Source of the DNA: Chara braunii
Taxonomy: Eukaryota; Streptophyta; Charophyceae; Charales; Characeae
Length of the DNA stretch: 32,503 nucleotides
Direction of reading: 5' to 3'
Assembly: GCA_003427395.1 (NCBI GenBank)
Contig: BFEA01000624.1
Span: 658,667 to 691,169 of the forward strand
Shown: piece by piece, positions 1 to 9,199 of the stretch
Layout of the letters: every line of letters begins with the position of its first letter
Numbering within the stretch: the stretch's first letter is position 1
Program-made: the position numbers and the translations under genes
The notes under the pieces: generated by a model
What the model was told of the DNA's origin: nothing
Databases searched by the model: none
Seen by the model: the letters and a program-made list of their open reading frames with translations, nothing else

Positions 1-11
1 GTGCCCTCCCC

Positions 12-12
<1 letters not shown>

Positions 13-44
<32 letters not shown>

Positions 45-91
45 CCAATCAATCAATCAATAAACCAGTCAATCAATCAATCAATCAATCA
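13..91. repeat. (AATC)n microsatellite
   Basis: About eighteen copies of the tetranucleotide AATC, interrupted by a few substitutions, followed by an A-run. It is a simple repeat with no coding meaning. Confidence 0.95.
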
Positions 92-93
92 AA

Positions 94-1068
94 AAAAAAG
101 AAAAAATTGATCAATAAAAAACTGCGCAATCGTATAATCAAAGGGAAGAAAGGAAAGTAAAATAAAAAAAGGAAGTCCATTATTCCCCGCCCCCCCCCCC
201 ACCCCCAAAATCGAACCCCCCATTTTTTAATTTTTTTTTTTTTTCAATGGGTGGGGGTGGGGCCCTTGGGTCTGGTCCCACCTAACGTTGTTGAGTTTAG
301 AAAACTGAACAGTGTGACGCCATTTCGACATTAATAAATTCAAAACAAGAAATTAAAAAACTAAAAAAAACGGTAGAAACAACTTTTGTCCTTATTTTTT
401 ATAACATAACTCAGAGAAATTAAACAAATCTGGAACAGTCGGAGTGAAAATCTCCGTGAAAAAGGGATACTCCCCGTGGTGAGGGGACAGGAGGTCACCA
501 TTTGTAAAATGGACAGGGACGACGTGGACGGCCAAATGCATTCATTGCCCAAAGAAGAAAACGAGTTTGATGCTAGACAGCCAGACACAGCTGTCAGAGT
601 CCATCCGTTTCAGGATGCAACGAGGTCTTAAAAAACAAAATAAAGGAAAGGCAGTGCCGTTGAGAAATGTACCCTACCCTCGGTAGGGTAGTTTTCCCAA
701 TGAAAAATAGCTTCCCGCCCAAACCAAAAGGGCCAACGCATACTACAAAACGGATTTCACGCCAAAGAAAAATTCTACAAAATGACTAAATCTAATAGGT
801 TATTCTCCTGTATTTTGGTACCCTTAGATTCGCAATACATCAACGACAGAGCTCCGTCCCACCATGCCACACGTGATAGAAAGCGCAGTGTTCAGAAAAC
901 TCAACAATGTAGGTGGGACTAGACCCCTAGTCGCGCCGTCGGAATCCCGGCCCCGATCGGCAGGACCCCCCTCCCCTTGGCCACAGCGTGCCGATTTCGA
1001 TCGCGCCCGCAGCTGTCATGACCGCGGCCGCTGGGGATACATAGGCGAAAACGCATAGAGATGAAATT

Positions 1069-1069
<1 letters not shown>
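94..1069. other. non-coding stretch without a recognisable gene
   Basis: AT-rich sequence with homopolymer runs (C-run near 190-200, T-run near 230-244). Short open frames here have no recognisable domain. The only structure I can support is a perfect 9-bp hairpin at 670-690 (arms 670-678 and 682-690, loop of 3). I see no gene. Confidence 0.6.

Positions 1070-1105
<36 letters not shown>
1070..1105. repeat. (GT)n microsatellite followed by poly-T
   Basis: An uninterrupted GT dinucleotide run, followed within a few bases by a T-run at about 1110-1124. Confidence 0.95.
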
Positions 1106-1110
<5 letters not shown>

Positions 1111-1369
1111 CTTTTTTTTTTTTTAATTATACGTACATAAAATAAAGATATGGTCATTTCACAGCTTTGCAAATTGCAATGAAACTTCATGACAGTGAGG
1201 GAATACAAACGAATAAAAAAACCAAAAATAAATAAAAATATTTGGTGCCCGAAATGAACGTTGTCCTAACTTCTTCTGAGACAATGAGGCGACCTCAACT
1301 GTAAGAATTTTGTCATAATGTACAACACATCTTTTTTCCCAAAGTTTCAACCATCGAAGGTCAGTTTTG

Positions 1370-1483
1370 CCCCGGGGCTGGATTCGAACCCGTAACCAAT
1401 GGTTTTGGAAACCATTGTTTTTTTTTTTTTTTTTTNTTTTTTTTGGAAAATGCCATTATTCTACCATTGCATCTAGGGCCTCG
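1370..1483 (-). other. split tRNA-like sequence (pseudo-tRNA or SINE relic)
   Basis: On the minus strand, 1464-1475 resembles a Pol III A-box (TAGATGCAATGG). Bases 1379-1391 hold a perfect B-box (GGTTCGAATCC). Between them is an anticodon-arm-like hairpin, stem ATGGT/ACCAT with loop TTCCAAA, where the anticodon would be CCA. The two halves are separated by a poly-A run on this strand (poly-T at 1418-1444, with one N). The T-stem pairs only partly and the acceptor ends do not pair convincingly, so this is more likely a tRNA-derived relic than a working tRNA gene. Confidence 0.4.
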
Positions 1484-1514
1484 CTACACCTATCTCCAAA
1501 ACAGGGATCTGGAG

Positions 1515-1519
1515 AGAAG
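1515..1519. repeat. target-site duplication of element A, left copy
   Basis: The bases (A)GAAG directly precede the left LTR and recur directly after the right LTR at 10255-10259. The first A can be assigned either to the LTR end or to the duplication, so the duplication is 4 or 5 bp. It shows that element A is one insertion with both ends preserved. Confidence 0.8.
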
Positions 1520-2565
1520 TGCAAGGAACATGAGTATGGACGAAGCACAGAAATCCATAATGCAAAATCACACTGAAGTCCAAGTATTCAAAGCCAAGGC
1601 AGATAGCACATGGAACCGAGTAACCGTCCCATTGAGAATGATACAGAAGAATCGTGAGTCAATGTCCATGCCCACCAGGGCAACACCAACAGCATAACCC
1701 AAATGTAGCTCTCTCTTGTGAATGGCGCCAGGTGCCCTATCTACTCTACAGCCTATCCTACAACTACAGCAATGAAAAGCAACCAGACAACTTGACTACC
1801 AGCCAGTGATGATGTCAACACCAATGCAGACCTCCACCATCACCACGTACGTGTCCTCTTCCCCACACTCTCCCTTGTTACCCACACAGCGCCCTTCACC
1901 TCCAAAGTACCACCTTCGCCCTCACCTCCCCTGCACCCTCATGCGGCCCGGCTATGGCCGCCAGTGCCCTCCACGCAGGCAGCGCCCTACTGCCTAGCGC
2001 TGGCCTGCCCTGTCTTAGCGCAGCGCTGCTCTGCATAGCGCTGCACACTTGCATCTGCGCAGCGTGCCCGCATATGCCAGCATTGGCCAAGATCCCTGCT
2101 GCCTCGCCCTGCTTGCCTATATGCTAATGCAGCATGTGGGCGGCCTCCCTTCAGCCTGCGACCGGGACCCAGAGGCTGAAGCCTTCCCGATACAGTTGGG
2201 CCCCGGAGTAATGCAGTTGCGCGTTTCTTCTCAAGGCCTGCGGCCAGATTCAGATAGTGGGCCGATTTTCCCTTTGGCATTTCGGCCTCTCTACCCAACA
2301 TGCATTGTCGGCCTCACGTTCGAGTGCCCAGGGCCTAACTAACTCAGAGGCCGTGGGCATTTCAGCATTTGCTGAAATCCGAGACTCGGTGCACTCCAAC
2401 CAACTGGCGTGCTGCAACTGTATAGACCCCAGTTCGTGAAATGTTGGCTGAGAGGACTCTTGTTGATTTGCTGGCCCGCCTTCACTTAGGGCGGGCACTA
2501 GGCTTGCTGGGGCCTTAGCCTAGAACATGTACATCATGGCAAGGCCTGAGGGCTAAATCCTCACA
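1520..2565 (-). repeat. 3' LTR of element A
   Basis: A 1046-bp direct repeat of 9200-10255, ending TG...CA on both sides. It lies immediately downstream of the polypurine tract, so it is the 3' LTR. It contains two adjacent hairpins: 2326-2358 (10-bp arms with one mismatch) and 2359-2378 (8-bp perfect arms ATTTCAGC/GCTGAAAT). Open frames inside the LTR are chance frames in GC-rich DNA. Confidence 0.95.
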
Positions 2566-2580
2566 TTCCATCCCCCTTAG
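2566..2580 (-). other. polypurine tract of element A
   Basis: The minus strand reads CTAAGGGGGATGGAA and abuts the TG of the 3' LTR. This is the expected position and composition of the RNase H-resistant primer for plus-strand DNA synthesis. Confidence 0.85.
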
Positions 2581-2602
2581 CTTCGAAAGTCCGCTAAGAT
2601 GC

Positions 2603-4035
2603 TTACTTCGCAGGTGCCTTTCCTTTTAGCTTCCGTTCATAATCTACCACCACCTGAGGAGCTGTTTCCATCAGTTCCTCCTGGGTAAACCATCGATCTT
2701 CTTTAGGATCTGTATGATGCCTGAATCTGATCCGGTACCCCCTCTTGGGTTTAGGAGGTTTTCCTCGACCCAGCGGCTTCGGAACAGGCATATCCCTGTG
2801 ATCCACAATGTCGTCGATGTCGACTTGTCGATCCATGGTTGGGGGCAACATCGATCTCCTGGAAGGGAATTGATCAGTCTCAGTGAAAGGTGCAAGCTTT
2901 GAGGCATGAAAGATTGGGTGAGTGCGTAGATGACCAGGGACTAGAATGACGTACGTAGGACCATCCATTTCATCTCCCACTACATCCAAGACTTCCCAGG
3001 GACCAAAGTACTGAGGCATTAGTTTGCGAGATATTCCGAATTCCTGTCCTAACTCACTAACCTTGACCCAGACACGTTCCCCTACCTGAAATGTGGACTG
3101 TCTACGATGTTGATTCTCAGAAGCAATCATGGCTTGCTGAGCCTTCTTCATTTGTTCAACAGCCTCTTGCAACAACTTCTCATACTGCACACCGTATTCA
3201 AGTGCGCCTGGAGTTGCAGCAGGCCGGTTTTCAGGTAGGAGGAAGTCTAATGCTGATCTAGGCTTCCATCCTAAGTGCAGCTGGTCAGGACTGACGCCGG
3301 TACTACTATGTATAGCATTGTTGTACAGGCTGGCGATGAGAGGTAACTGCTCATCCCAATCATCTTGGCTGGGCTTGATGTAGTGCCTCAGCAAGTGCTG
3401 TAAAACTCTATTCATTTGTTCGGCCTGTCCGTTGGCTTCGGGATGATTCCATGAAGTCATCTGAAGTTGACTGCCCATCTGTTCTGCAGTCTTCTTCCAC
3501 AGCTCACTCGTGAATCGGGCGTCTCGGTCACTAATGATGGTCTTTGGTAAACCAAAGTCCCTTACCCAGTTGTCCTTGATCAACTTGATGACGTATTCCA
3601 TCCTGGCTGTCTATTGCATTGGTACTAGTCTAGCGTACTTGGTGAATTTGTCAATGATGACGAAAATGTGCCTCTTACCACTCTTGCTGGTCACAAGAGT
3701 GTCCATGAAATCCATGGAAACACTCAATCCTGGACCATCAGGAATAGGTAAAGGCTTCAATAACCCAAGCGGTGCTTGAGTTCGCGGCTTGTCCNGCTGA
3801 CACACCTGACAGGTCTCAACATACTTCTTCGCGTCATCTTACATTCTGGGCCACCAAAATCGTTGTACTAAGTTAACACTCGTCTTCTTGTAGCCAAAGT
3901 GCCCAGTTGCGTCATGACATTCTCCTAAAAATAAACTACGGAACTGTTCACTAGATGGAACTACCAATCTCTTTACTCCGGCCTTATCAAGATAGATTAG
4001 CCCATCCACCATCACAAACTCACTTTCTGTGGCCT
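2603..4035 (-). pseudogene. element A integrase with chromodomain-like C-terminus (broken)
   Basis: Integrase inserts the cDNA copy into the host genome. Reading leftwards, the HHCC zinc-binding motif is present: H-x4-H near 3925, then CQVC near 3810. The catalytic Asp follows in SMDFMD (near 3710), then, in the long frame 2603-3601, D25 (IISDRDARF) and E61 (NGQAEQMNR), exactly 35 residues apart, so the DD35E triad survives. A GPY/F-like module (PQYFGPWEVL) comes next. The last ~75 residues resemble a chromodomain, with an IVDHRD start and a DRWFTQEEL-type end; in chromoviruses this domain guides insertion to heterochromatin. Breaks: a frameshift against RNase H near 4030, stop TAA at 3839-3841, and stop TAG at 3611-3613. 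Frame 2603-3601 alone is 332 residues. Confidence 0.9.
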
Positions 4036-6138
4036 TGTCTTTTGCCTAAGTTTGCGGATGATGTCCATCGTGACAAGGTCTTCCTGATAGGCTCCCACCA
4101 ATGATTGAGTTACTTCATTAGATACGCCAAATTCAGAAACCAGCGCACCTAGGTAGTCTGCTCTACGGGATAGCGCATCCGCAACCTTGTTATACTCTTC
4201 CTTTAGGTACTCAAGCTTGAAGTTATATTGGTCTATGACCTCAATCCATCGCTTGAGTGAGTCAGAAAGAGCCGGTTGAGTCTTGATCCATTTGAGGGTC
4301 TGATGATCAGTCCTCAGATAGAAGAACCTTCCCAAAAGGAAGAGTCTCCAATGGACAAGTGCCTTGTAGAGAGCATAGAGTTCTCTTTCGTAGGTGGACT
4401 TTGCCAACTTCTTCGATGGCATCTTCTTGCTCATGTACTCAATCGGTCTCAACTTTTTCCCATCCTGCCGAGCCAGCACTACGCCAATGCCGTATTGGCT
4501 TGCGTCAGTGGTCACTATGAATGGCTTTTGCGGATCGGGAACCATAAAAACTTCACGATTCATGAGTGCATGCTTCAATCTCTTGAAAGCACTCTCGCAC
4601 TCATCACTCCAGTCCCTCGGTGTGTCAAGTCGAGTTAGATCAGTCAAAGGAGAGGCGACTGTAGAATAGATCTTGACGAAGTTCCGATAGTAGCCGCACA
4701 TTCCTAAGAATGATCTGACCTCAGTGATTGTCTGAGGTCGTGGCCAGTCTCGATAACTAGCCACCTTCGCATCTTCTGGCCTAATTCCCTCCGCGGATAC
4801 TTTATGACCCAAGTATAGTATCTTAGTGCGGCCAAACTCGCACTTCTCTAAGTTGACCTTATACTTGTGTTGTCGCAGGAGTGAGAGAACTGTCTCAACA
4901 TGCTGTGCGTGCTCCTCAGCAGACTTACTAAAGATCAGAATGTCGTCTAAGTAAACCACGACAAACTTATCTAAATTGTCATGGAAGATCTGATTCATAG
5001 CGTGCTGGAACGTACCGGGTGCATTACAAAGACCGAAAGGCATCACTACAAACTCATACAGATAATATCTAGTCTGAAAAGTTGTCTTGTGTTTGTCCTC
5101 AGGTCTTATTGCGATTTGGTGATAGCCGGATTTCAAGTCTATCTTTGTATAGTACTTGCATCCCTGCACCCTATCCGATAGGTCGTCTATGCGAGGTAGA
5201 GGCTTTGCGTTTTTCACAGTGATGGCATTGAGGCCCCTATAATCAATGCGCATCCTTAAAGTACCCCCCTTCTTCGGTACGAATAGCACAGGTGATCCGT
5301 AAGGGGAAGTACTAGGCCGAATCCAACCCTTCTCTGTCAGCTCCTTGAGTTGCTTCCGAAGTTCATCAAACTCGGCAGGGGCCATCCTATAGATCCTTCC
5401 CTTCGGGGTCTTACTCCCTGGAATGATTTCTATAACGTGGAGGACTTCCCTATCAACAATTCCTGTGGGCTCCTCGAACAGATCGGGGAACTTAGCAATG
5501 ACGCGTTCTATCTCTGGGGGCTTAGCAACTTCGAGGTAGTACATGCCTAACAACATTTCGAATGGCAGGTCGTCGCTAACCAAGAACGAGATCTTATGGT
5601 TAAGCTCTCCTCCTCCATAAGAGAAGGTACAAACTACGTCCTTGATGTAGTTTGTGATAATCATGCGCTCTTTGTTGGCCAAAGTAGATGCTACTGGTCT
5701 ACTAAGGTGCCGTACCCGGTCCTGTAGGTGCAGCTTTTCCAAACAATCGTGACTTATGTAATTTCGCGTGGATCCGTTGTCTAAGAAGGCTCCATATTTG
5801 CGGCCTCCTACATCCACTTCCACCACGAAATGTTCCCCTATAGGACCCTTCTTTAGCGCCACCCAAGACTCGCGAGGGTCCTTGTTTGACCACTCGCCTT
5901 CTAAGTCTTCTAAGGCCTCAGACACATCTAACGTACAGAGCATAGTTTGGTCTAGTTGTGTCTGCGGGGTGACTAAGGAGTCATTAGCTTCGGCCTTGTC
6001 ATGAAGTGAGGAGGGTATCAATCCCACTTCATCTTGAGTAGAAGCCGCTACTACTTCCACTGGCCCTACGCGTTTCCCNTGAAGTGAGGAGGGTATCAAT
6101 CCCACTTCATCTTGAGTAGAAGCCGCTACTACTTCCAC
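4012..6138 (-). pseudogene. element A pol: protease, reverse transcriptase, RNase H
   Basis: A 708-residue frame that processes the polyprotein and copies RNA into DNA. Aspartic protease: residues ~105-190, with FLDNGSTRNYIS at 118-129. The usual D-[ST]-G triad reads D-N-G here. Reverse transcriptase: ~245-440, with catalytic Asp in KIDLKSGYHQI (D324) and YLDD at 386-389. RNase H: ~525-650, with TTDASQ (D535), YERELYAL, RTDHQTL (D601) and KVADALSRR (D644). There is no ATG at the left edge of pol; the frame runs open through the gag overlap, which fits expression by ribosomal frameshifting. A near-perfect 77-bp tandem duplication containing one N repeats the first ~26 residues. The frame ends at 4012 by a frameshift just before integrase. 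Confidence 0.95.
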
Positions 6139-6155
6139 TGGCCCTACGCGTTTCC
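6003..6155. repeat. 77-bp tandem duplication with an N between copies
   Basis: Bases 6003-6078 and 6080-6155 are essentially identical, separated by a single N at 6079. The length keeps the pol frame open. The N at the junction suggests an assembly join rather than a biological duplication. Confidence 0.85.
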
Positions 6156-6524
6156 CGAGCTTGAAGCCTGGGAATAGGTTGTCCCTACTTTTGGAGCAAC
6201 CTTTTGCGTAACCTTAGCGTTCTGACACTTCCACTGCGTGTGTCCGTATTCTCCGCAGTTGATGCAAGCGCCACGCATTCGGCGATCACGCCACACGTCT
6301 TGATCAAGACCTGACTTTACCCACTCAGACTGTTTGGTCTGATTGGAGGCGGCCTTCCCTTGACTCCTAGGTTGGCCCTTCCCTCGGCCACCTTCCTTAG
6401 TCTTTACTTCTGCGGCAAGGGTGTTACCCTCAGCTACCTCCTCGCCGTCATACTCTGAGCAGTCCATCAAGTCAGAGAGCTCATCAATCTCAGTTTGAGT
6501 CCCATCAGACTCAACCATCATCAA
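6144..6524 (-). CDS. element A gag C-terminus: nucleocapsid with CCHC zinc knuckle
   Basis: A 126-residue open segment holding an acidic linker, a basic Gly/Arg/Lys-rich stretch and one zinc knuckle, CINCGEYGHTQWKC (C-x2-C-x4-H-x4-C), followed by a basic tail. The knuckle binds the genomic RNA during packaging. The reading frame is open upstream of the first Met, so this is the continuation of the capsid frame after a single-base frameshift near 6625. The stop at 6144 lies in the overlap with pol, one codon after the slippery heptamer. Confidence 0.85.
   Translation of the reverse strand: MMMVESDGTQTEIDELSDLMDCSEYDGEEVAEGNTLAAEVKTKEGGRGKGQPRSQGKAASNQTKQSEWVKSGLDQDVWRDRRMRGACINCGEYGHTQWKCQNAKVTQKVAPKVGTTYSQASSSGNA
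6150..6156 (-). promoter_or_regulatory. candidate -1 ribosomal frameshift heptamer at the gag/pol overlap
   Basis: The minus strand reads G GGA AAC in the gag frame, which is X XXY YYZ, followed by GCG and the gag stop TAG (6144-6146). A -1 slip gives GGG AAA and continues in the pol frame (GKRVGPVEVV). The heptamer GGGAAAC is used at the gag-pro junction of some type D retroviruses. I could find only a weak 5-bp stem downstream, so the stimulatory structure is unproven. Confidence 0.6.
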
Positions 6525-6613
6525 CTTTGCCCCCTTCTTCTTCCACTCCTGAGGACTCTTCTTCTTCTTTGAGTCATTTCCTGAGGTGGGTTGAGCATTG
6601 CCTAGCGTGGCCT

Positions 6614-7275
6614 CTAAGTCGTAAGCTCCCTAACTGACCTGAATTTAAGTTGGTCGTGTTTATTAATGGCATCAGTGGCCCTTTGAGCCTCCTGTGGGTT
6701 ATGCCATTGAGCTTCTACCATTTCCATGAATTGGTCTAAAGTCAAAGACTTAGCCCAATCCGCCATGCGTCGCCCGTACCCGGCCTTCACAACTACTCCA
6801 TCTAACTGTTTGGTTGCCTTACCCTCTAGGTAAGACGCCGCAGTTACCACTTCATCCCCAGGCAAGGTCCTTTTGGCCTTCACCCAAACCGGGACTGTCC
6901 TCAACCATGTGTTGATTTCTTCGTCCTTTCTCTCGCCTGAGAAGGCAAGAGGCGGTTTCATTGGGGGCTTGGGATACCATTGACCTTGCGGCTGTCCAAT
7001 TGGCTGAACAGGTTGTTGTGGTGATGCAGCAATCACCACTGGAACCGAAGAAGAAGATGCAACAGTCTGTGCTGCTGCTGCAGATGTGCCACTTGGCTGT
7101 GTGCCAGCTTGTACGACAAAGGGGCCTGACATCGCCGTTAATGGCAACGGCGATTGAGCTGGTGGCCGAAATCCTGGCATCCAGAATCTGGTCCAAAGTG
7201 CTTTGCATGAAGTCCATCCTACTGTCTACGTGCACATGCAGTGACAACATATTGTCCCTCAGCACTTTCAGGGTG
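6614..7275 (-). pseudogene. element A gag core: capsid (frameshifted)
   Basis: The retrotransposon capsid domain lies in frame 6614-7180. It has a low-complexity Gln/Pro/Ser/Ala stretch, then the fold-typical PPLAFSGERKDEEINTWL segment, a helix-rich middle and MVEAQWHNPQEAQRATD near the end. Capsid subunits build the virus-like particle. The piece joining it to the N-terminal segment (LRDNMLSLHVHVDSRMDFM, about 7190-7265) is in a different frame, so a single-base indel lies near 7190 and another near 7275. The frame ends at a premature TAG at 6614, where a third indel separates it from the zinc-knuckle segment. Confidence 0.85.
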
Positions 7276-7753
7276 TCAACGCAGCCTTGTCAGCCTCTAA
7301 CGTATCAAGTTTGGTTGCTCTACTTTTTATCTTTTTTTCTCTATCGGTTGCTTTCTTCAGATCCTCCTCTAACTGTTGGCGGAGCCTTTCGACCTGCTGG
7401 ATCTCTCTGAGCTCCCTCTCACGTGGAGTCAACGGGCTGAACTGCGAGTTTGCCATTTGACTAGAAGACTGTCTAGACCTTGTTGAACCGGAAGTGCCCG
7501 AGGAACTCGTGGAACTCAGTGGCATTCCCAACTGAGGCCCATTAGTCCCTGACGAGGACGCAGACGATGACGCAGCAGAGCTGGTACCATTAGCCATTGC
7601 TGCTGCTCTGGCTGCTGTTGCCCGCTCTCTTGCTACTCTGTTTGCTTCCTGTAGTCCTGCTGCTAGAGCACGGGCTCTACGTTCGACACGAAGTCGTCTT
7701 TCTTCTCCCTCGTCCAAGGTCCTGAACACGTGCGGAACCCTTAATGCTTCCAA
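7268..7753 (-). pseudogene. element A gag N-terminus: coiled-coil segment
   Basis: A 161-residue segment with a basic, Arg/Ala-rich helical start, a Ser/Thr/Gly linker and a strongly charged heptad-like region at about residues 110-155 (RERELREIQQVERLRQQLEE) that looks like a coiled coil. Such regions assist gag multimerisation. It is open upstream of the listed end as far as a stop near 7808 with no ATG, so the true start is unclear. The first in-frame ATG is at the MANGTSS segment, about residue 53. It ends at a frameshift near 7275. Confidence 0.7.
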
Positions 7754-7799
7754 ACGTGTAAGTCTCCTATTGTCAACTCTATCATCAGCAGGATCTGAT

Positions 7800-9183
7800 C
7801 CACTCGTTAGTTAGGCAGGTAGTTTTTGCACTAGAATCCCCTAGGGGAATCCTACCACAGCATGTATCTGATCGACACCTAATTTTCTAACAATAGTTGT
7901 GTCCGGCGAGTTTTCTACTATACCGAATCAAGTGGCATGTCTACAACATTCACACAGATTGTCTACATAGTCTAGATGCACCCTGAATGGTTCACTTATA
8001 GCAGCATTAGTGAGAACTGGCTATGGTAGCATACTACAATCCTACACTAATTCTGTCTGTGAGGTTAGCCGTCCGTTAACGAACTAATCAAAGGTACAAA
8101 AAGACAATGTAGCAAACGTATGATTGATGGGTATGGTTGTGTATACAGTTGAGCACCAATTAGAACCTACCCTCCCCTCCATCCAACATACTGAATAACA
8201 TCTTTGAGCGAGCAGTGTCTTCGTGTGTGAACCGGCCCACCCCTGTGCCCAAGTCGTCACCGAGCAAGCCAGCCCAACCACTCTTATTTACCCTCGTACG
8301 GCGACGATCCTTCCTGTCCATGTGATCTGGCTGATCAGGAAGGATTTATAGAGCGCCCCCATCTCTTCAAGAATTATTTAACGTCGCAGTCAGGACGACG
8401 ATCACAGCCAGATTCATAATGAACTCCCAACCAGAAATATTTATAGACGGTCTGGTGAGCGTCTGTCATGGGCTAGCACACCCAGAGGAACTTCTATCAG
8501 CGCAGCAAGTGCCAAACAGGACAGCAGCCATCGCATGCGTGCACTACTTCCTGTGGGTTGGCATGGTGACCGTGACCCAAGTGCTTCGACCAGGGCCCTT
8601 CAGAGGCACCGCCCTTTCTCCTTCCAGATGCTTCCGGGAAGATTGTCGTCTATCAAGGTAGCGCGCTCACGACACCTCACCAAAAGAGAGGACTCNCAAG
8701 TTGGACTCACTTCCTCACGGTAAGAAGAGATTGAGAGAGTAGATAAGGTGAGGGAACAACGTACCTGGAGATAGCTGCCCCCAACCACAGATTTCTCACC
8801 AATTGAGCTGATGTTGCATTTATGACCGGTCATGACCTCGGGGTGAGGGAACAACGTACCTGGAGATAGCTGCCCCCAACCACAGATTTCTCACCAATTG
8901 AGCTGATGTTGCATTTATGACCGGTCATGACCTCGGTACCACCCACAACGCAATGCAGTGCCACCTTAGTCCAATGCCACATCAGCATGCTCTCATCACC
9001 AATCAAACATTCCGCTGTATCCCACGGCTAATAATGCCGTCAATAGCCTTCCGGTGCACCCCACTCTACCCAGGGCGTGCATCTAGTGTAGCCTGACGTC
9101 ACAAGTACCCACTGCGAAGAAGCATCATCAACGCACCAAGTCTGTATAACGCCAGCGTGCCAAAGGTAAGTGGTGATCAAACC
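7800..9183 (-). other. untranslated leader of element A
   Basis: About 1.4 kb between the primer-binding site and gag with no recognisable coding domain. It contains an imperfect-edged 95-bp tandem duplication (8747-8840 and 8842-8936). A leader this long is typical of large plant Ty3/gypsy elements and usually holds packaging signals, which I cannot identify here. Confidence 0.7.
8747..8936. repeat. 95-bp tandem duplication in the leader
   Basis: The segment from GGTGAGGGAACAAC to GACCTCGG occurs twice in tandem, at 8747-8840 and 8842-8936, with no differences that I can see. Identity suggests a recent duplication or an assembly error. Confidence 0.9.
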
Positions 9184-9184
9184 A

Positions 9185-9196
9185 GCTCCGATACCA
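9185..9196 (-). other. primer-binding site of element A (initiator-Met tRNA type)
   Basis: The minus strand reads TGGTATCGGAGC. The 3' end of plant initiator tRNA-Met complements TGGTATCAGAGC, so one base differs. It lies 3 bases inside the 5' LTR end, the expected place for priming minus-strand cDNA. Confidence 0.85.
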
Positions 9197-9199
9197 AAT

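Noticed and set aside
864-1058. 64-residue plus-strand frame
   Set aside because: Short, no domain, no coding context.
1806-2498. Several overlapping open frames in the left LTR (and their copies at 9529-10116)
   Set aside because: GC-rich LTR sequence with frames on both strands and no domain; not conserved in frame between the two LTRs, which differ by non-triplet indels.
4276-4669. Plus-strand frames opposite element A pol
   Set aside because: Antisense shadows of the RNase H region, with no domain of their own.
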